Source: Ephemerocybe angulata
Lineage: Eukaryota; Basidiomycota; Agaricomycetes; Agaricales; Psathyrellaceae
Direction: 5' to 3'
Assembly (NCBI GenBank): GCA_013368325.1
Contig: JAACJK010000163.1
Span: 3,534,001-3,598,000 of the forward strand
Length of the DNA stretch: 64,000 nucleotides
In this document: positions 25,785-36,900 of the stretch, piece after piece
Layout of the letters: each line of letters begins with the position of its first letter
How positions within the stretch are numbered: position 1 is the stretch's first letter
Notes under the pieces: generated by a model
Told to the model about the DNA's origin: nothing
The model's database searches: none
The model's input: only the letters and a program-made list of their open reading frames with translations
Program-made: the position numbers and the translations under genes

Positions 25785-26527
25785 TCAAAGCGAGGTCTGG
25801 CTAAATGTCCGAACCATCTCCATAGACTGCACATTTTGACAGGAACGTGTGCCAACCATTTCTGGACCCCTGGTTCGAGAGTTCTCTCCCATTTCATATA
25901 AACTCGGCATGGAGAGGGTCGCGACAGCGAAGGAGAGGAGAGTATTTGGGAACTTGAGTCGGACTCCAAGGGTTTTGCGCTCCTCCTCGGTGGGCTCGCC
26001 GGCCTCCGCGTCCCCATGGATGGGGGGCTCCATAACTAGGTAGAGGGGTTTGACTAGTAAGAAAATAGATATGAGAATGCGTGCATCGTAGTAAGCAAGA
26101 TAAAGGTCTCACCGTCAGGTATGGGTCTGATAGTCATATCCATCGACTCTAGAGCCTCCACTGCAGTCGGTATCTCTGACCTCCCACGGTCTATTGCAGT
26201 CGCCTTCGAGCGATGCTCAGGCTGGAGGGAGAGGAGGGAATGGTTGACACGATATTCCGACAGTGAGACAGAATGCTTCGTATGGTGTCTTGTCTTGAAC
26301 CCAAGAATTAGTCGCTCCTGTTCGGTGAAGAGTTTCGACAACCATGATTGCCAGCTGAACACATTTTGTCCTGCGTCATTAGCTAACATGAGACTTCGAG
26401 CGTTGGTGGCGCTTCGGTAGAGTTTTTGGCATAGAAAGGGGCTTCATCGAGGGAACAGATACGCAATGGAAAGAGGGTGCCGTCTGTTCAGAGAGGGGTT
26501 AAACAGAGTGACTGCAAAGCATGACAT
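25785..26527 (-). CDS. hypothetical protein, orphan, three exons
   Basis: ATG at 26527, stop at 25785-25787. Three exons join in frame through two introns: GTATCT to CCGAAG (about 26400-26455) and GTGAGA to CTACCTAG (about 26035-26113). The product is about 185-190 residues with no membrane segment. It contains QSWLSKLFTEQERLILGFKT and an acidic, Glu-rich part (GDAEAGEPTEEERKTLG). The basic, hydroxylated N-terminus (MSCFAVTLFNPSLNRRHPLS) could be a mitochondrial presequence, but this is a guess. No family recognised. The frame coherence across two splices is the main support. Confidence 0.45.
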
Positions 26528-28212
26528 GGGGTCTCTTGCCCCCGTCCTGTCGTATCTCAGTCGCTGTACTCGCGGTAGTAGGCAAGAAGGAGATGGATGT
26601 ACAATGCCGCCCTGTTGGTCGATGGTCAGAGGATTCAGAGGCCCAGGATAGGAACAGAAACAAGAACTGGGCTCGTTTCCATCAATGTGATCGACACACA
26701 ACCGCAAATAACCCCTATCACGCTCGAAACAGCGCGTTCTATGTCGAAGGACTACTTACGCACACATTTCTATCCCCTGGCTCCACTGGTGTTCTTACTG
26801 CAGAGCATGTGGTAGCATTTTCTGGCTCAGAGTGTATCTACTGACTATTTTCCAAAAAAAATCAATATGATTCTCCAAACCAGATCTCAAATCGTCCTGC
26901 CAATATGTTGTGAAGCGTTCGAATGACAGCCTCTGGCTTGCGTGCTCCTAAAGTCAGTATGAGCAAATCTATGGGAAAGAATCAGAGAGTGCTTGGCATA
27001 CAGGTGTAATGATATGGGGGTGAACTTGAGAAATGTCACCCTCTGCCGAATCCACTCGTAATCATCAGTGCGGCTAGTAATCCATTTGCATGCCCGACAA
27101 AGGGGTCGTCCAGGATATCTAAGTCACCCTCCAAAAGCCCCCATCGTAACCTCGGCGCCTCCCCATAAGATCACTTATATCTCCCAGACAGGTACTCCCG
27201 ATTAGTGTCTCGAACCTGAGTCGCTACCGACGGGTTCCTCGTGCGCTTCCTCCTGCGACGGAAATGTCCACATATTCACCTCTCGGATAGAGATGGGTTG
27301 TATATAAGGTTCTTAATATCTCTATTCGAGTTAGGCATAGTGTCTGGGTAGTGGTATGAGTAAAGAGAGAGCGAGGTTTGGTTGCAATGAACCAACTTGT
27401 GTCGCCATCATCGTCTCAATGTTCCTTTCGGCGTTCACCGTGGTTGCCCATTGGACCCCAAAACAAGAGTAGATGTGCGCCTATGCATTCCAAGTTTCTC
27501 CAATGGATTTTGGAGATCACACAGTAGTACCTTGGTAGATCTTTTTGTGGTTAAGGGCTCTTCCCATTTGCATCGAGCCTTACTCGTGATATGGTTGGCT
27601 TTGATCGCCATTGTTCAGGCGTGCCGTGGGAATGTTGACTTGCGCAAAATAACTGCAACGAAATCAACGCCTCCCAGTTCCAGCAGGACATCATCGTCCT
27701 TGTATACTTTCTGAGGCGGTAGCGTCTGGTATTCTTTCAGCTCATACATATACCGCACCGCTCGGTTTGTGTGCCCTTATCTACGTCCTCCTTCAGAACT
27801 CTCGTCTGCCAACTTGTCCTATTTTTGGCCGCTGCTCAAAATGTAAAGATTAGATGATACATTCCAGGGCCCAGTAATCAGACCACTGTCAAATCTCTGA
27901 ACGGTGACGATACACTGGCACAATTGGCCGGCTTAACGGTAGCATTACAATGCTTGGTATACCATGTCATTTGGAAATCACCTTCTTCCAGATCGAATCC
28001 GATTAAGGTGATAGCGTCATCGATTGCCACAAAACACTTGATTTCTCCACACTTCACAACCTTGCAACGAGGAAGGGTGTGATAGCATGTTCGCCACATG
28101 CATCACTGCGTATTCTAAACCTAGTTCAAGAAGTGATTAACGGGATATTGACCTCTTGCGCTCATTCCCTGACGACAGTCAACGTTCCTACAGCCGAGGG
28201 CTCTCATTTCAC
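26528..28212. other. intergenic, one possible small Cys-rich frame
   Basis: About 1.7 kb. A minus-strand frame at 27878-28099 encodes about 73 residues with several cysteines (CYHTLPRCKVVKCGEIKC) and starts with ATG, but has no signal peptide in view and overlaps the shared promoter element of the GTPase gene. I would not call it a gene. Nothing else seen. Confidence 0.35.
28084..28104. promoter_or_regulatory. shared upstream palindromic element, copy 1
   Basis: AGCATGTTCGCCACATGC lies about 110 bases before the ATG of the single-domain GTPase gene. A copy differing at one base sits at 29549-29567, about 100 bases before the next GTPase start. GCATG and CATGC form inverted arms around seven bases. 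It could be a transcription-factor site or a remnant of the duplication. Confidence 0.45.
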
Positions 28213-29210
28213 ATGTCGGAAACGTCTGGAAGCACTGTAGCAATACTGTGAGTAGCTTGCATGGGTATATTATACATACACTGAGCGTCTTTGAAGTATC
28301 GTGGGTGTAACAGGCTCTGGGAAGAGCTCAGTGAGGTTCTCGTATGTTGCACGACGCAGTTGACATTGACTGTGTATAAAGTTTGCGAACGCTTTCTTCG
28401 AGGCGGTCGGCCACCCAGGACGGGTTAAGGTGGGATATACACTCGAGTCGGAAAGCCAAGACGTCGTAGCCATACCCGTCGAAGCACAGACAGCGGGTTA
28501 TGAGCATATAAGGGGGCACAACCTGGTCATAGTCGATACTCCTGGATTCGATGACTCCGGTTTGAAGCCAGACAAAGAGATCACGAAGAAGATCGCCAAC
28601 TGGCTAGCCGAATCGTAAGCATTCCTTTGTGGATAATCCCCAGAATTATGCCACTCATTCTGGCAGACACGAGTCAAATGTTGCGATTGGAGGTGTCATC
28701 TTCCTCCACGACATCTCCATCGACCGAGAAGATGCCAGCAATAGGAGAGCTCGGAGTATACTTCTGAACTTGTGTGGCGAAGAGGCACTAGATCGGGTGG
28801 TGATGGTGACGTCAAAGTGGGCCCGCGAACTCGACACCGTGGGCCCGGAGGCGCTACACAAAAAGGAGGACGAACTTAAGAGCAAGCATTGGAAATCGCT
28901 GCTCCGGCAGAAGGAGGGTAGCGGGGCATCGATGAGGAGGTGGAATGTGGAGAAAGAGGGTGAGACGGCCCATGCCATCGTACGCTTCATACTGAAGCAA
29001 GCCAACGATCGCATTGGTCAGTCAGGTAAGCTCGAGCCCCTTCTGATACAGAAAGAGCTGGCAACGGGCATGCGCTTTGACGAGACGCGGACGGGCTCAG
29101 GGTTCTTAAGATATCTCGACCCAAGAGTGTGGCTGGAAAGCCTTCGAGGACTCTTCGCTCAATTATTTGGTCCTCCAACAAGGATCGGGCGCGAGATGCC
29201 TCGTGGGTAA
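28213..29210 (+). CDS. P-loop GTPase, AIG1/GIMAP-like fungal family, single domain
   Basis: Exons 28213-28247, 28297-28330, 28382-28614 and 28667-29210 join to 281 residues. G1 P-loop GVTGSGKSS is encoded by the 34-nt second exon. G3 is DTPGFDD, and VMVTSKW takes the place of the usual G4 TKxD. A hydrophobic strand GGVIFLHDIS follows G3. The C-terminus is helical and basic, ending near LRGLFAQLF, with no membrane anchor. This G-domain family is abundant in agaricomycetes, annotated as G-domain or AIG1-type proteins of unknown function; plant and animal relatives act in immunity. It is most similar to the second domain of the following gene, including the shared tail LEPLLIQKE. Confidence 0.85.
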
Positions 29211-29668
29211 TGGGTGGTGATGGGTAGTCATATGTGACCTTGTCTATCTCTATGTATTCTGAGCAACTTCCAACATATCACATCGTTTTATCGGGTGCAA
29301 CGCCGCATCAAAAACTTCGAAGTTACCCTACTTTGCCTGATTGGGTGGACTAGGAGCGTTCATATGAAGCAGCAGTAATACTCGAGCGACAAGCGCCGGG
29401 AGGGTTGGTGATACACATTAATGGTACCCCCAAGCCTTTGTGACTCAAGGTCGGGTACGCAAAGATGAATCAGATTACGGTGATAGCCACTTGATAGAAG
29501 ACCATACATACTAGTTCACCAAGTCACAGACATGAATGAACGTGTTGCAGCATGGTCGCCACATGCCACCTTACGCAGCGCGTTCAGGTATCTCACCTTT
29601 CTTCTGCACCACCGACCCTGTCAATGAACGATTGGGTCTACTTACTACCTCTCGAGAAGTCTTCAAGC
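29211..29668. other. intergenic between GTPase genes
   Basis: 458 bases holding the 3' flank of the first GTPase gene and the promoter of the second, with the palindromic element at 29549-29567. No gene seen. Confidence 0.5.
29549..29569. promoter_or_regulatory. shared upstream palindromic element, copy 2
   Basis: AGCATGGTCGCCACATGC, matching the element at 28084 except for one base, at nearly the same distance from the downstream ATG (29669). Confidence 0.45.
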
Positions 29669-31443
29669 ATGTCATCACTGTCAAAGAGCATCATAATCCC
29701 GTGAGTTGTACTTCACTTGATCTTCAGATACGATTTAGCCATCTTGATTGACCTCCCGGCGTCTTTCCGGCGCTCGAAGTGTCTTGGGTCCGACTGGAGC
29801 AGGAAAGAGTTTTGTAAGTTCCTCGAAACGTTTTGAGAACGAGAAGATCTGATAGTAGGGATGTCTGTCGCAGTTCATCAATAAGCTACTAGAGGAGACA
29901 GGAAACAAGCACCCTGGAGTTACAGTCGGCGTAGAATTGGACCCGTGCACTAGAGAGTTGAAGCCAGTGACCCTCACTGGCCTGGCCCCAAAGCATTCGA
30001 CCCTGAGTGATCGCCAAGTTATCGTTGTAGACACACCAGGGCTTGAAGATCAGCCGGACAAAGATCTGGGCATCATCAAAAGCATCGCATCATATCTTGA
30101 ACATTCGTGAGTGGAGAGTCATCGGGAGGTACACATCTACATACTAACGCCTTGCTTCACAAAGGTTGCAGAAAGGAGCTGTACTGGGCGGGGTTGTTTA
30201 TCTTCACGACGTATCCCAAGACAGGGTCGCGGGGAACGCTCAGAGGACTTTGAACGTGCTGAACGAGCTTTGCAAAGCAGCTTGCTTGAGCAAGGCGGCT
30301 CTGGTGACTACGAAATGGGGAAGGGGGCATGGGAGAGACTTCGGAGCAAGGGAGAAGGAGCTCAAGGAGAAACACTGGCGCTTTTTGATAGACGGGAAAG
30401 CCCGTGTCATGCGGTTCGAGGATGAAAGGAAAGGCACTGGTGCTCTTAAAGTTGTCGAAAGCCTTCTTAGTATGTCACGCGACATTGCAGTCCTGTAAGT
30501 CGTGCCCAGATAAGCCCTGTTCTCGACGATAGATGCTGATCCGATTTTTCGAAGCCTCTTGGGTGAATCTGGTGCTGGGAAGAGTACAGTAAGTTCCTCA
30601 TATCAGACAGAGCGTTGGTATCAGTTCCTAACTCTGTGACGGTACCAAGTTCATCAACGCATTCCTCAAAGAGGTCGGTCTTGAGAAAAGAGTCCTCGTT
30701 GGGTATGGCCAAAGCTCGTGTACTGCAAGCGTCGAGGCCATTCCCATCGACGGCGAAACCAAGGACTACGAACACCTAAAGGAGCATAAGCTAGTAGTCG
30801 TGGATACTCCAGGTTTCAACGACACCGGCTTGGCAGACAAGGAAATCCTGGAAAAGATCGCGCGTTGGCTTGAGCATTCGTCAGTTACTCCACTCATTGC
30901 ATTCATGAATAGCTATGTGACTCACAGCGGATCTTGGGCAGATACGAGCAAAACATGGTGCTCGGGGGCGTTATTTTTCTCTACGACATAACTCTATCCC
31001 GGTTTGCGGAAAGTGCGAGGCAAACTCGAAAGGTCCTAGTCGACGTATGTGGGGAAGAAGCCCTGAGCCGCGTGGTGATGGTGACATCAAAGTGGGAGAG
31101 AGAACTCAAGCACTCCGGCCAAGAGGCGACAGAGAGGAAGGAGCAGGAGCTTCAGGACAACTATTGGAAGTCGCTGCTGCAGCCGGCGACCGGGGGTGCG
31201 ACGATGATGAGGTGGAATGGAGACAAGAAGGGTGAAATGCCACGAGATATCGTTTGCTCTATCCTAGAGCGAGTCAACGAAAAGGTGGGCCAGTCGGGGG
31301 GTCTCGAGCCGCTGCTGATCCAGAAGGAGATGGCGAGGGGCACGAAGTACAGTCAGACGCGAGCGGGCTCAGCGCTGTCGAAGGATCTTAGTCCAAGAGC
31401 ATGGCTGGAAAGGCTCAGAGGCCTCTTTACCAGGATCCTCTAG
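29669..31443 (+). CDS. double-G-domain P-loop GTPase (fused tandem)
   Basis: Seven exons, 29669-29700, 29780-29813, 29874-30106, 30165-30494, 30555-30588, 30650-30879 and 30942-31443, join in one frame to 464 residues. Domain 1: P-loop GPTGAGKSF, G3 DTPGLED, and ALVTTKW at the G4 place. Domain 2: P-loop GESGAGKST, G3 DTPGFND, VMVTSKW. The linker is direct: domain 1 ends in RDIAV and the next 34-nt exon starts the second P-loop, with no stop or start between. Both P-loops sit on 34-nt exons followed by 233- or 230-nt exons, the same layout as the single-domain gene, so the protein arose by unit duplication and exon joining. Domain 2 resembles the preceding gene more than domain 1 does. Function unknown; two G domains may dimerise within one chain. 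Confidence 0.8.
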
Positions 31444-31810
31444 CTGGCGATGTACATGTGCCGAGGGAAAGGGTCGCGAACGATGCTGGGAGACTCACTG
31501 TGGACTTTGTTGACGAGCTTGAGCCACATGCTTCGTTACCTTGTATATTACGATGCCGATTAGAGTCTCTGCGCACCAAAGCCTGCTGTAAATTCGACAT
31601 AGGTCCTATAGCCGTCAGACGTAGGGTGAGGGGAGAAGGCAAGCTAGCTGCTCTGCGGGGCCTTTGTTATGGCTGATCCTAAAATTTCCCGGGTGACATC
31701 TAATCTAATCATCTCAAAATCATCTAATCTAATCAAGGGCGTCAAATTGACGAAATAGCGAGTGGGCAACACCCCTGATTCCCGAGAAATTTACCTCCTA
31801 CGCATCCTAT

Positions 31811-31905
31811 CGCAGAACCAACGAGGGGGGCATAAGATAATAGAACTGAACGCTTTACTGTACTTGCTTCAACCACACACACCCCACACCAACCTCAGTC
31901 CTTCA
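31811..31905 (+). repeat. direct repeat, copy 1
   Basis: GCAGAACCAACGAGGG followed by CATAAGATAATAGAACTGAA and CGCTTTACTGTACTTGCTTC, then a C/A-rich stretch with AACCTCAGTCCTTCAA. The same blocks recur at 32240, 428 bases on. Confidence 0.85.
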
Positions 31906-32239
31906 AGCTTCAGCTCACGCCCAGCTGCAAAAAAAAAGATTCTCATCATTCGCATCGTTAGCTCCCAACGTTGTGCCCGCCAACTACCTTATTCATATGC
32001 TCCTCCGACCGGCACCTGCGGCGTGAAGAGTGGTTGGCCTCAGCTCCCATCCCAGGTTTAACGTTACAACAAAAACCTATAGATTGAAACAACACAACAC
32101 ACCCTCAAGCTAAAACGCCAGTCGGGTCCAAGACTACAACACACATTAAAGAAGGAAAGAATACATAGATAGAGGCCAAGACATTAAAACGAAACGCGGC
32201 GGGCATACATACGTAAGACCGAGGAAGCAGACCAAGGTC

Positions 32240-32325
32240 TGTGCAGAACCAACGAGGGAGCATAAGATAATAGAACTGAACGCTTTACTGTACTTGCTTC
32301 ACCCACATCAACCTCAGTCCTTCAA
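32240..32325 (+). repeat. direct repeat, copy 2
   Basis: Second copy of the block at 31811, near-identical over about 60 bases and then diverged. It lies just beyond the stop codon of the RRM-RS gene, suggesting a local duplication of that gene's 3' untranslated region. Confidence 0.85.
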
Positions 32326-32374
32326 CTCACATCCACCTCAAAAAAACATTCTCAGCGCTTATCAAAACACCCTC

Positions 32375-33711
32375 CTAATGATCATAAGGCGGAGTCTGCA
32401 CCCTCCCATCCCCATTCGCCTTCCCAACCCCATGTCCATTCACCCTCTCCCTCAAATCCTCCCTCAAATCCTCCCCTACATCCCCCGCAACAGCCGTAAC
32501 AGGCGGCGGCGTCCTCCTCTCATACTCCCTCTCCCCCCTATCCCTATCATCTCTCCTAGAGTACCTATCACGCGTATCCCTATCATCCACAGGCGGTGCA
32601 CGCCTACTCCTGTCGTGGGGTGCGTCCAGCAAGTCGGGGCTGGGGGTGCGGCGGCGACGGGGCGGGGAGCGCGAGCGCGAGCGGCGGCGGTCACGGTAGC
32701 TGTCGCGGTCGTAGTCGCGGTCCCGGTCGCGGCGGGGGGAGCGGGAGCGGTCGCCGCGGCGCCGGGGAGGGGGAGGGGAGCGGCGCTCGTAGCGCCAGAC
32801 TGTGCTGGGGGGCTTCTTGGCCCACTGCAAAAAAAATTCAGGATTACAACTCAGGAGGGGAAGGGAAGAGGAGAGACATACCTGGATACTCAGGCGACTG
32901 CCTTCAAAGTTCCTTCCATGCCTACATACAGAGTTGAATGTGCGAAGGGGTGGCATAGTAACAAAGGCTTACATATCGTAGTACGCATCTTCAGCATCGC
33001 GGGTGCTCCTGAATTCGACGAAAGCGTAGCTGCGGGGTCGGTGCGTTGAGCGATCGGGTAACGAGCGGTTCGGAGCGCTATTTGAAATCGGAATAATCGA
33101 AAATCGAAAGTGAAATCGAGAGGCGCTCGCCCTATCGCATCGCGGATCGATATCGAGGCCAGAGCGGCGGTCGGCGCGCGTGCAGTCACACACTACCTTC
33201 GACTGACTGAATATGTAATGCCACTCGCCCGCCCGCTGGCCGACCGTCGCCCTGGGTGGGTCCGTGCCCTGTCTTACTACAACGTCTGTAGTGCGCGGGC
33301 TTCCTGCGGCGGTCTGGAACGCGTTCGTATCGATCGGTCGGTCGACCTGGCAGCATGAAGTGGCTCATGCCTCGCTATGTGCGGCGCCCCGGGGTCGTCG
33401 CTCTGACACAAAAACAAAGGGCATCCCGCATCGCATAAACGGGCGACTCGCACGGCGGACGGGCGTGGTGGTACTGGGTTGGCTGGAGGGGACACTTACG
33501 GGTTGGAGACGGCGTGTGGGTTGCGCGGGGCGGGGACGTCGCAGCGCACGAGGGGGCCGAAGCTAGACAAAGAAAGACATTGTCGTCAGTACGTGCTCGT
33601 CGTCCCTGACAGTGAGCAAGGGGTATTAAACACGCACCGTTCGAACTCGTATGCGAGGTCTCTGGCGCGGGTGGAGGGGTGGAAGCCACTGACGAAGAGG
33701 ATGCGGGCCAT
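32375..33711 (-). CDS. SR-type splicing factor (one RRM plus RS tail)
   Basis: Exons 33711-33638, 33562-33500, 33029-32973, 32921-32882 and 32824-32375 join to 227 residues. The RRM covers about residues 1-85: RNP2-like ILFVSGF at residue 4, RNP1-like YAFVEF, then the closing strand RLSIQWAKK. The remainder is rich in Arg, Asp and Ser (RRGDRSRSPRRDRDRDYDRD and similar), the RS domain phosphorylated by SR kinases. Such proteins act in the nucleus in splice-site choice. The RRM is broken by four introns; the second (33030-33499, 470 bases) is about eight times the usual length here, and SR genes often regulate themselves through such introns. It starts 215 bases from the divergent PPR-like gene. 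Confidence 0.88.
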
Positions 33712-33925
33712 GATGACGACGGACGTATGAAAGAGACGGACACGCTTCAATGTTGGAGACCAAAAACCTGTGTTTGGTCCTGTTTTTTTCCGGTGGCTCC
33801 GCACGGTCCAGCGCGTTTTCTGCTGTCAGCGCTAAAGTTCCTCCAGCTCAGTCGAGGTACGCAGCTCGAGTTCTCAATATACTGACCCAAACTCATGAAA
33901 GACAGGTTAATGAGCGTGCATTCGC
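33712..33925. promoter_or_regulatory. short divergent promoter region (RRM-RS and PPR-like genes)
   Basis: Only 214 bases separate the two divergent ATGs, so the promoters must overlap. No TATA box is evident. The arrangement implies shared regulation, which cannot be tested from sequence. Confidence 0.55.
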
Positions 33926-36900
33926 ATGACATGCACAATCACTTCGCGCGCACCATGGACTCGGATACTTAAGCAGTCCTCCCCCCATCTCCACCGAAAA
34001 TTCCACGCTCGTCCAGGCCCGACCCGCACCAGAGACCTCTTCCTCACCCAATGCCTTAATCTCTTGCACCGGCAGACGCACGACGACCTCTGGGCCGTCC
34101 TGAACGTCCTCGGGCGATGCCACGACTCGCCGAGGGCCGTAACCCAAGGCCTGACCGCCGCCGGCGTCCCCTCCACCCTCCACCCCCGCGTGCTCGCCAT
34201 CCGGGGCGCAGCGCACGTCGCTCCCGTCCATACCACTGACTATGACGCAGGAAACGTCCTGGGCGACGGCACGGACACCCTGCCGACCTGGGTGTACATC
34301 CTCCACCTCACTAAGCGCTGCCAGACGCCCGCAGACAGCATGGACATCCTCCTCGACCCGCTCCTGGCACACCTCCCCCAGCTCCCCCCGCACGAACAGG
34401 CGCCCCTGCTCATCTTTGCCGCAGCCCACTTTGCTACATATAACCTTGTATTGCCTCTACAACGGGTGGTAGACGAGTTCCTCGCCCTCCCGCACCCAAT
34501 CCGCACACCCAACACCCCCGGCTCGGAAGAGAGCAGGATCCTCACACTAGGCCGGAACACCCCCTACGAAACATACTTTAATCTATTCCTCCGCGCCCTC
34601 GCATGCTCCACAAAGTCCTCATCTCCCTACTCCAACTACGTGACAACCACAATCAAACACCTCACCTCCCTCTCCCCCAATAACAATGAAAACAACCAGA
34701 AATACACCCTCCACCCCGCAACATACACCGCCCTCCTCACCAGCACCCACAACTCCCTCCTGCGACACGAATCCCCGCTCCAATCCCACCTCCTCACCCC
34801 CTACCTCGCGCAATTCCTCCTGCAACACATGCGGCGCGACAACGACGCCCTCACCTCCAACACCACCCTAAAGGGCCACCTCCCCTCCATGCAGCACCTC
34901 GAAGCCCTCATCCGCTTCTGGGGAAAAGAAGCGGTGGGCCCCGGAACAATGAAGACGCGCCGCACGCATACCGCGAAAGCCAAAGTCGACGCACTGTGGA
35001 CGGAGCTCCAGACGCTGAGCACCGTGCGCCGCGAACAAGGGCTGGACCCCCCCGCCCCGCCCGCGTCTGCGCACGCGGACCACGTTCTTAGGGCTAACAC
35101 CCTCTACCTCGGCGCGCAGTCTAGCGTTGAGCGCGTAAAGGAGCTTCTTGGTGCTTTCAGCCTCGCGTCGGCGTCCGCGAATAAAAATTCTGGCTCGGGT
35201 GAGGGTGAGGGTGAGGGGACGGTGGGTGCGGGGGCGGCTGCGTATTACAGCGACGGCGAAGCGATGCATATCCGGACGAAGCCGCAGCTGGACGCGTACG
35301 ACCTGACCGCAACGCTGCACGCCGCCGCGAGCGACCCAAACGTCACCGCGCAGCGGCTCCGCGAGATGTTCACGAAGCTGCGCGTCGCGTATCGTACCGC
35401 GCCAACCCGTGCGTCCACGCACGAAAACTCGAAGAACAATGGGGATGAGAAGGAATTGGTGAAGCAAGGAGAAGTCCCCCTCGCCGCGCACACGGTATTC
35501 CTGCGCGGCCTCCTAATCCGCAAAAAGTGGGCCGAGGCGCGCAACTGGTGGGACCGTGAGGTCGTGCGCGCGCTTAAGAGGGGCGAGGTGGGGATGGACC
35601 GGATGGCGTTGACGGTGGGCGCGCAGGTGTTGGTGAGGGCTGGGAGGCCGCGGGAGGCGTTTGAGTTGGTGGAGAGGTGGGCGTGGAGGCCTGGTATGGA
35701 AGTGGATGCGGATTCTACATTGCCTGAGGGACGCCTGCGCGTAGATGATGAGAAAGCCAGAGAGGCGCAAGGGAGGCTTATGGCTCCTGAGATGAGCACC
35801 ACTGCAGAACATTCTTCTGCTTTAACCACCACTCCAACTTTAGATATAGAGCACAAAAAGAACGATAGAAACACCCCGACAACCCCCACCCCCACTCAAC
35901 CAGTCCACCTCACCTCAATCTCCCTCAACGAACTCCTCGTCTCCTTCAAGCGCACCCAGCGCCCCGACGTCGTCTTCCGCCTCTGGGACCACATGTACGC
36001 CCTGTACGGCGTGCTGCACACCCCCGAAAGCCTCAATATACTCTTGCAGGCCGCACGGATGGCGGCGATTATGGACGGGCGGAGTGTAAGGACGCAGGTC
36101 GGGTATTTGTGGGAGGCTGGGAAGGCGCGGTTGCGGTTGCGGGGAAGTGGGAAGGGCATTGGGAAGGGAAATGTTGAGGGGGCGGATGGGGGGCGGAGGA
36201 GGGAAGTTGGCAATAGTAGTGAGGAAGGGAGGGAGGTTGGGGTGAAGGAGGTTAGGGAGATTATTGGAGAGGATGCGGGGAAGGGAGGGGAGGGTGCGAT
36301 TACGACGGGAGGGGTGTATAAGGGCGGTTTGTGGAGGGGTATGAGGCCGGAAGACGCGGCTAGGGACGTGTTTTTGAAGGTGCTCTTTGGGATGGAATTG
36401 GGTATGCGCAGCTCTTCTTCGTCGGAGGTGTCCTTGGAGGATACAGGGTCGAGTGATACGGGGAATAAGCGCGTCATGCCGCAGAGTAGACTGGCGGAGA
36501 TGCGTGCGCCTGCGTGTGCGGTGAGGCGGGATTGGGACAGCGATGCGGGTGTTGTTGGGTTGGGCGTGGGCTTCCCAAGTCTTGGATTACGGCGGTACGA
36601 GTATAAGCCTTCCGAAGATATGTACGATTGGGTCCCCGTCCTTTCCACAACTTCTCCCCAAGACGCTTCGTCCCACCTCTCCCCTCCGACTGCACACCCT
36701 CACCCACACGCCCCGATGCGCGTCCCCCGCCTCATCCACGCCCCCCGCCCACACTACCCCCACCTCGCCCTCACAAACCAAAACTTCCTGCAATACCTCT
36801 CGCTGCTCGCCGTCACACAGCGTACAGGCGAAGTTGCGCTCGTGCTGGCATGGATGAAAGGGGTGGGCGTCGTGCCGAGCGAGAGCACGCTGGCGCTCGC

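Larger units (their letters stand above)
31444..32374. other. intergenic with direct repeat
   Basis: Lies between two convergent 3' ends (double GTPase and RRM-RS gene). It holds a direct repeat of about 90 bases. No coding frame supported. Confidence 0.5.

Noticed and set aside
27878..28099. Small Cys-rich minus-strand frame as a secreted protein gene
   Set aside because: No signal peptide, no supporting splice sites, and it overlaps the shared promoter element of the GTPase gene.
32294..33049. 251-codon plus-strand frame
   Set aside because: It is antisense to the RS tail and exons of the RRM-RS gene; its Arg/Pro-rich composition mirrors the RS repeats.
34868..35491. Minus-strand frame inside the PPR-like gene
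   Set aside because: GC-rich third-position shadow of a long intronless plus-strand gene; no motif.
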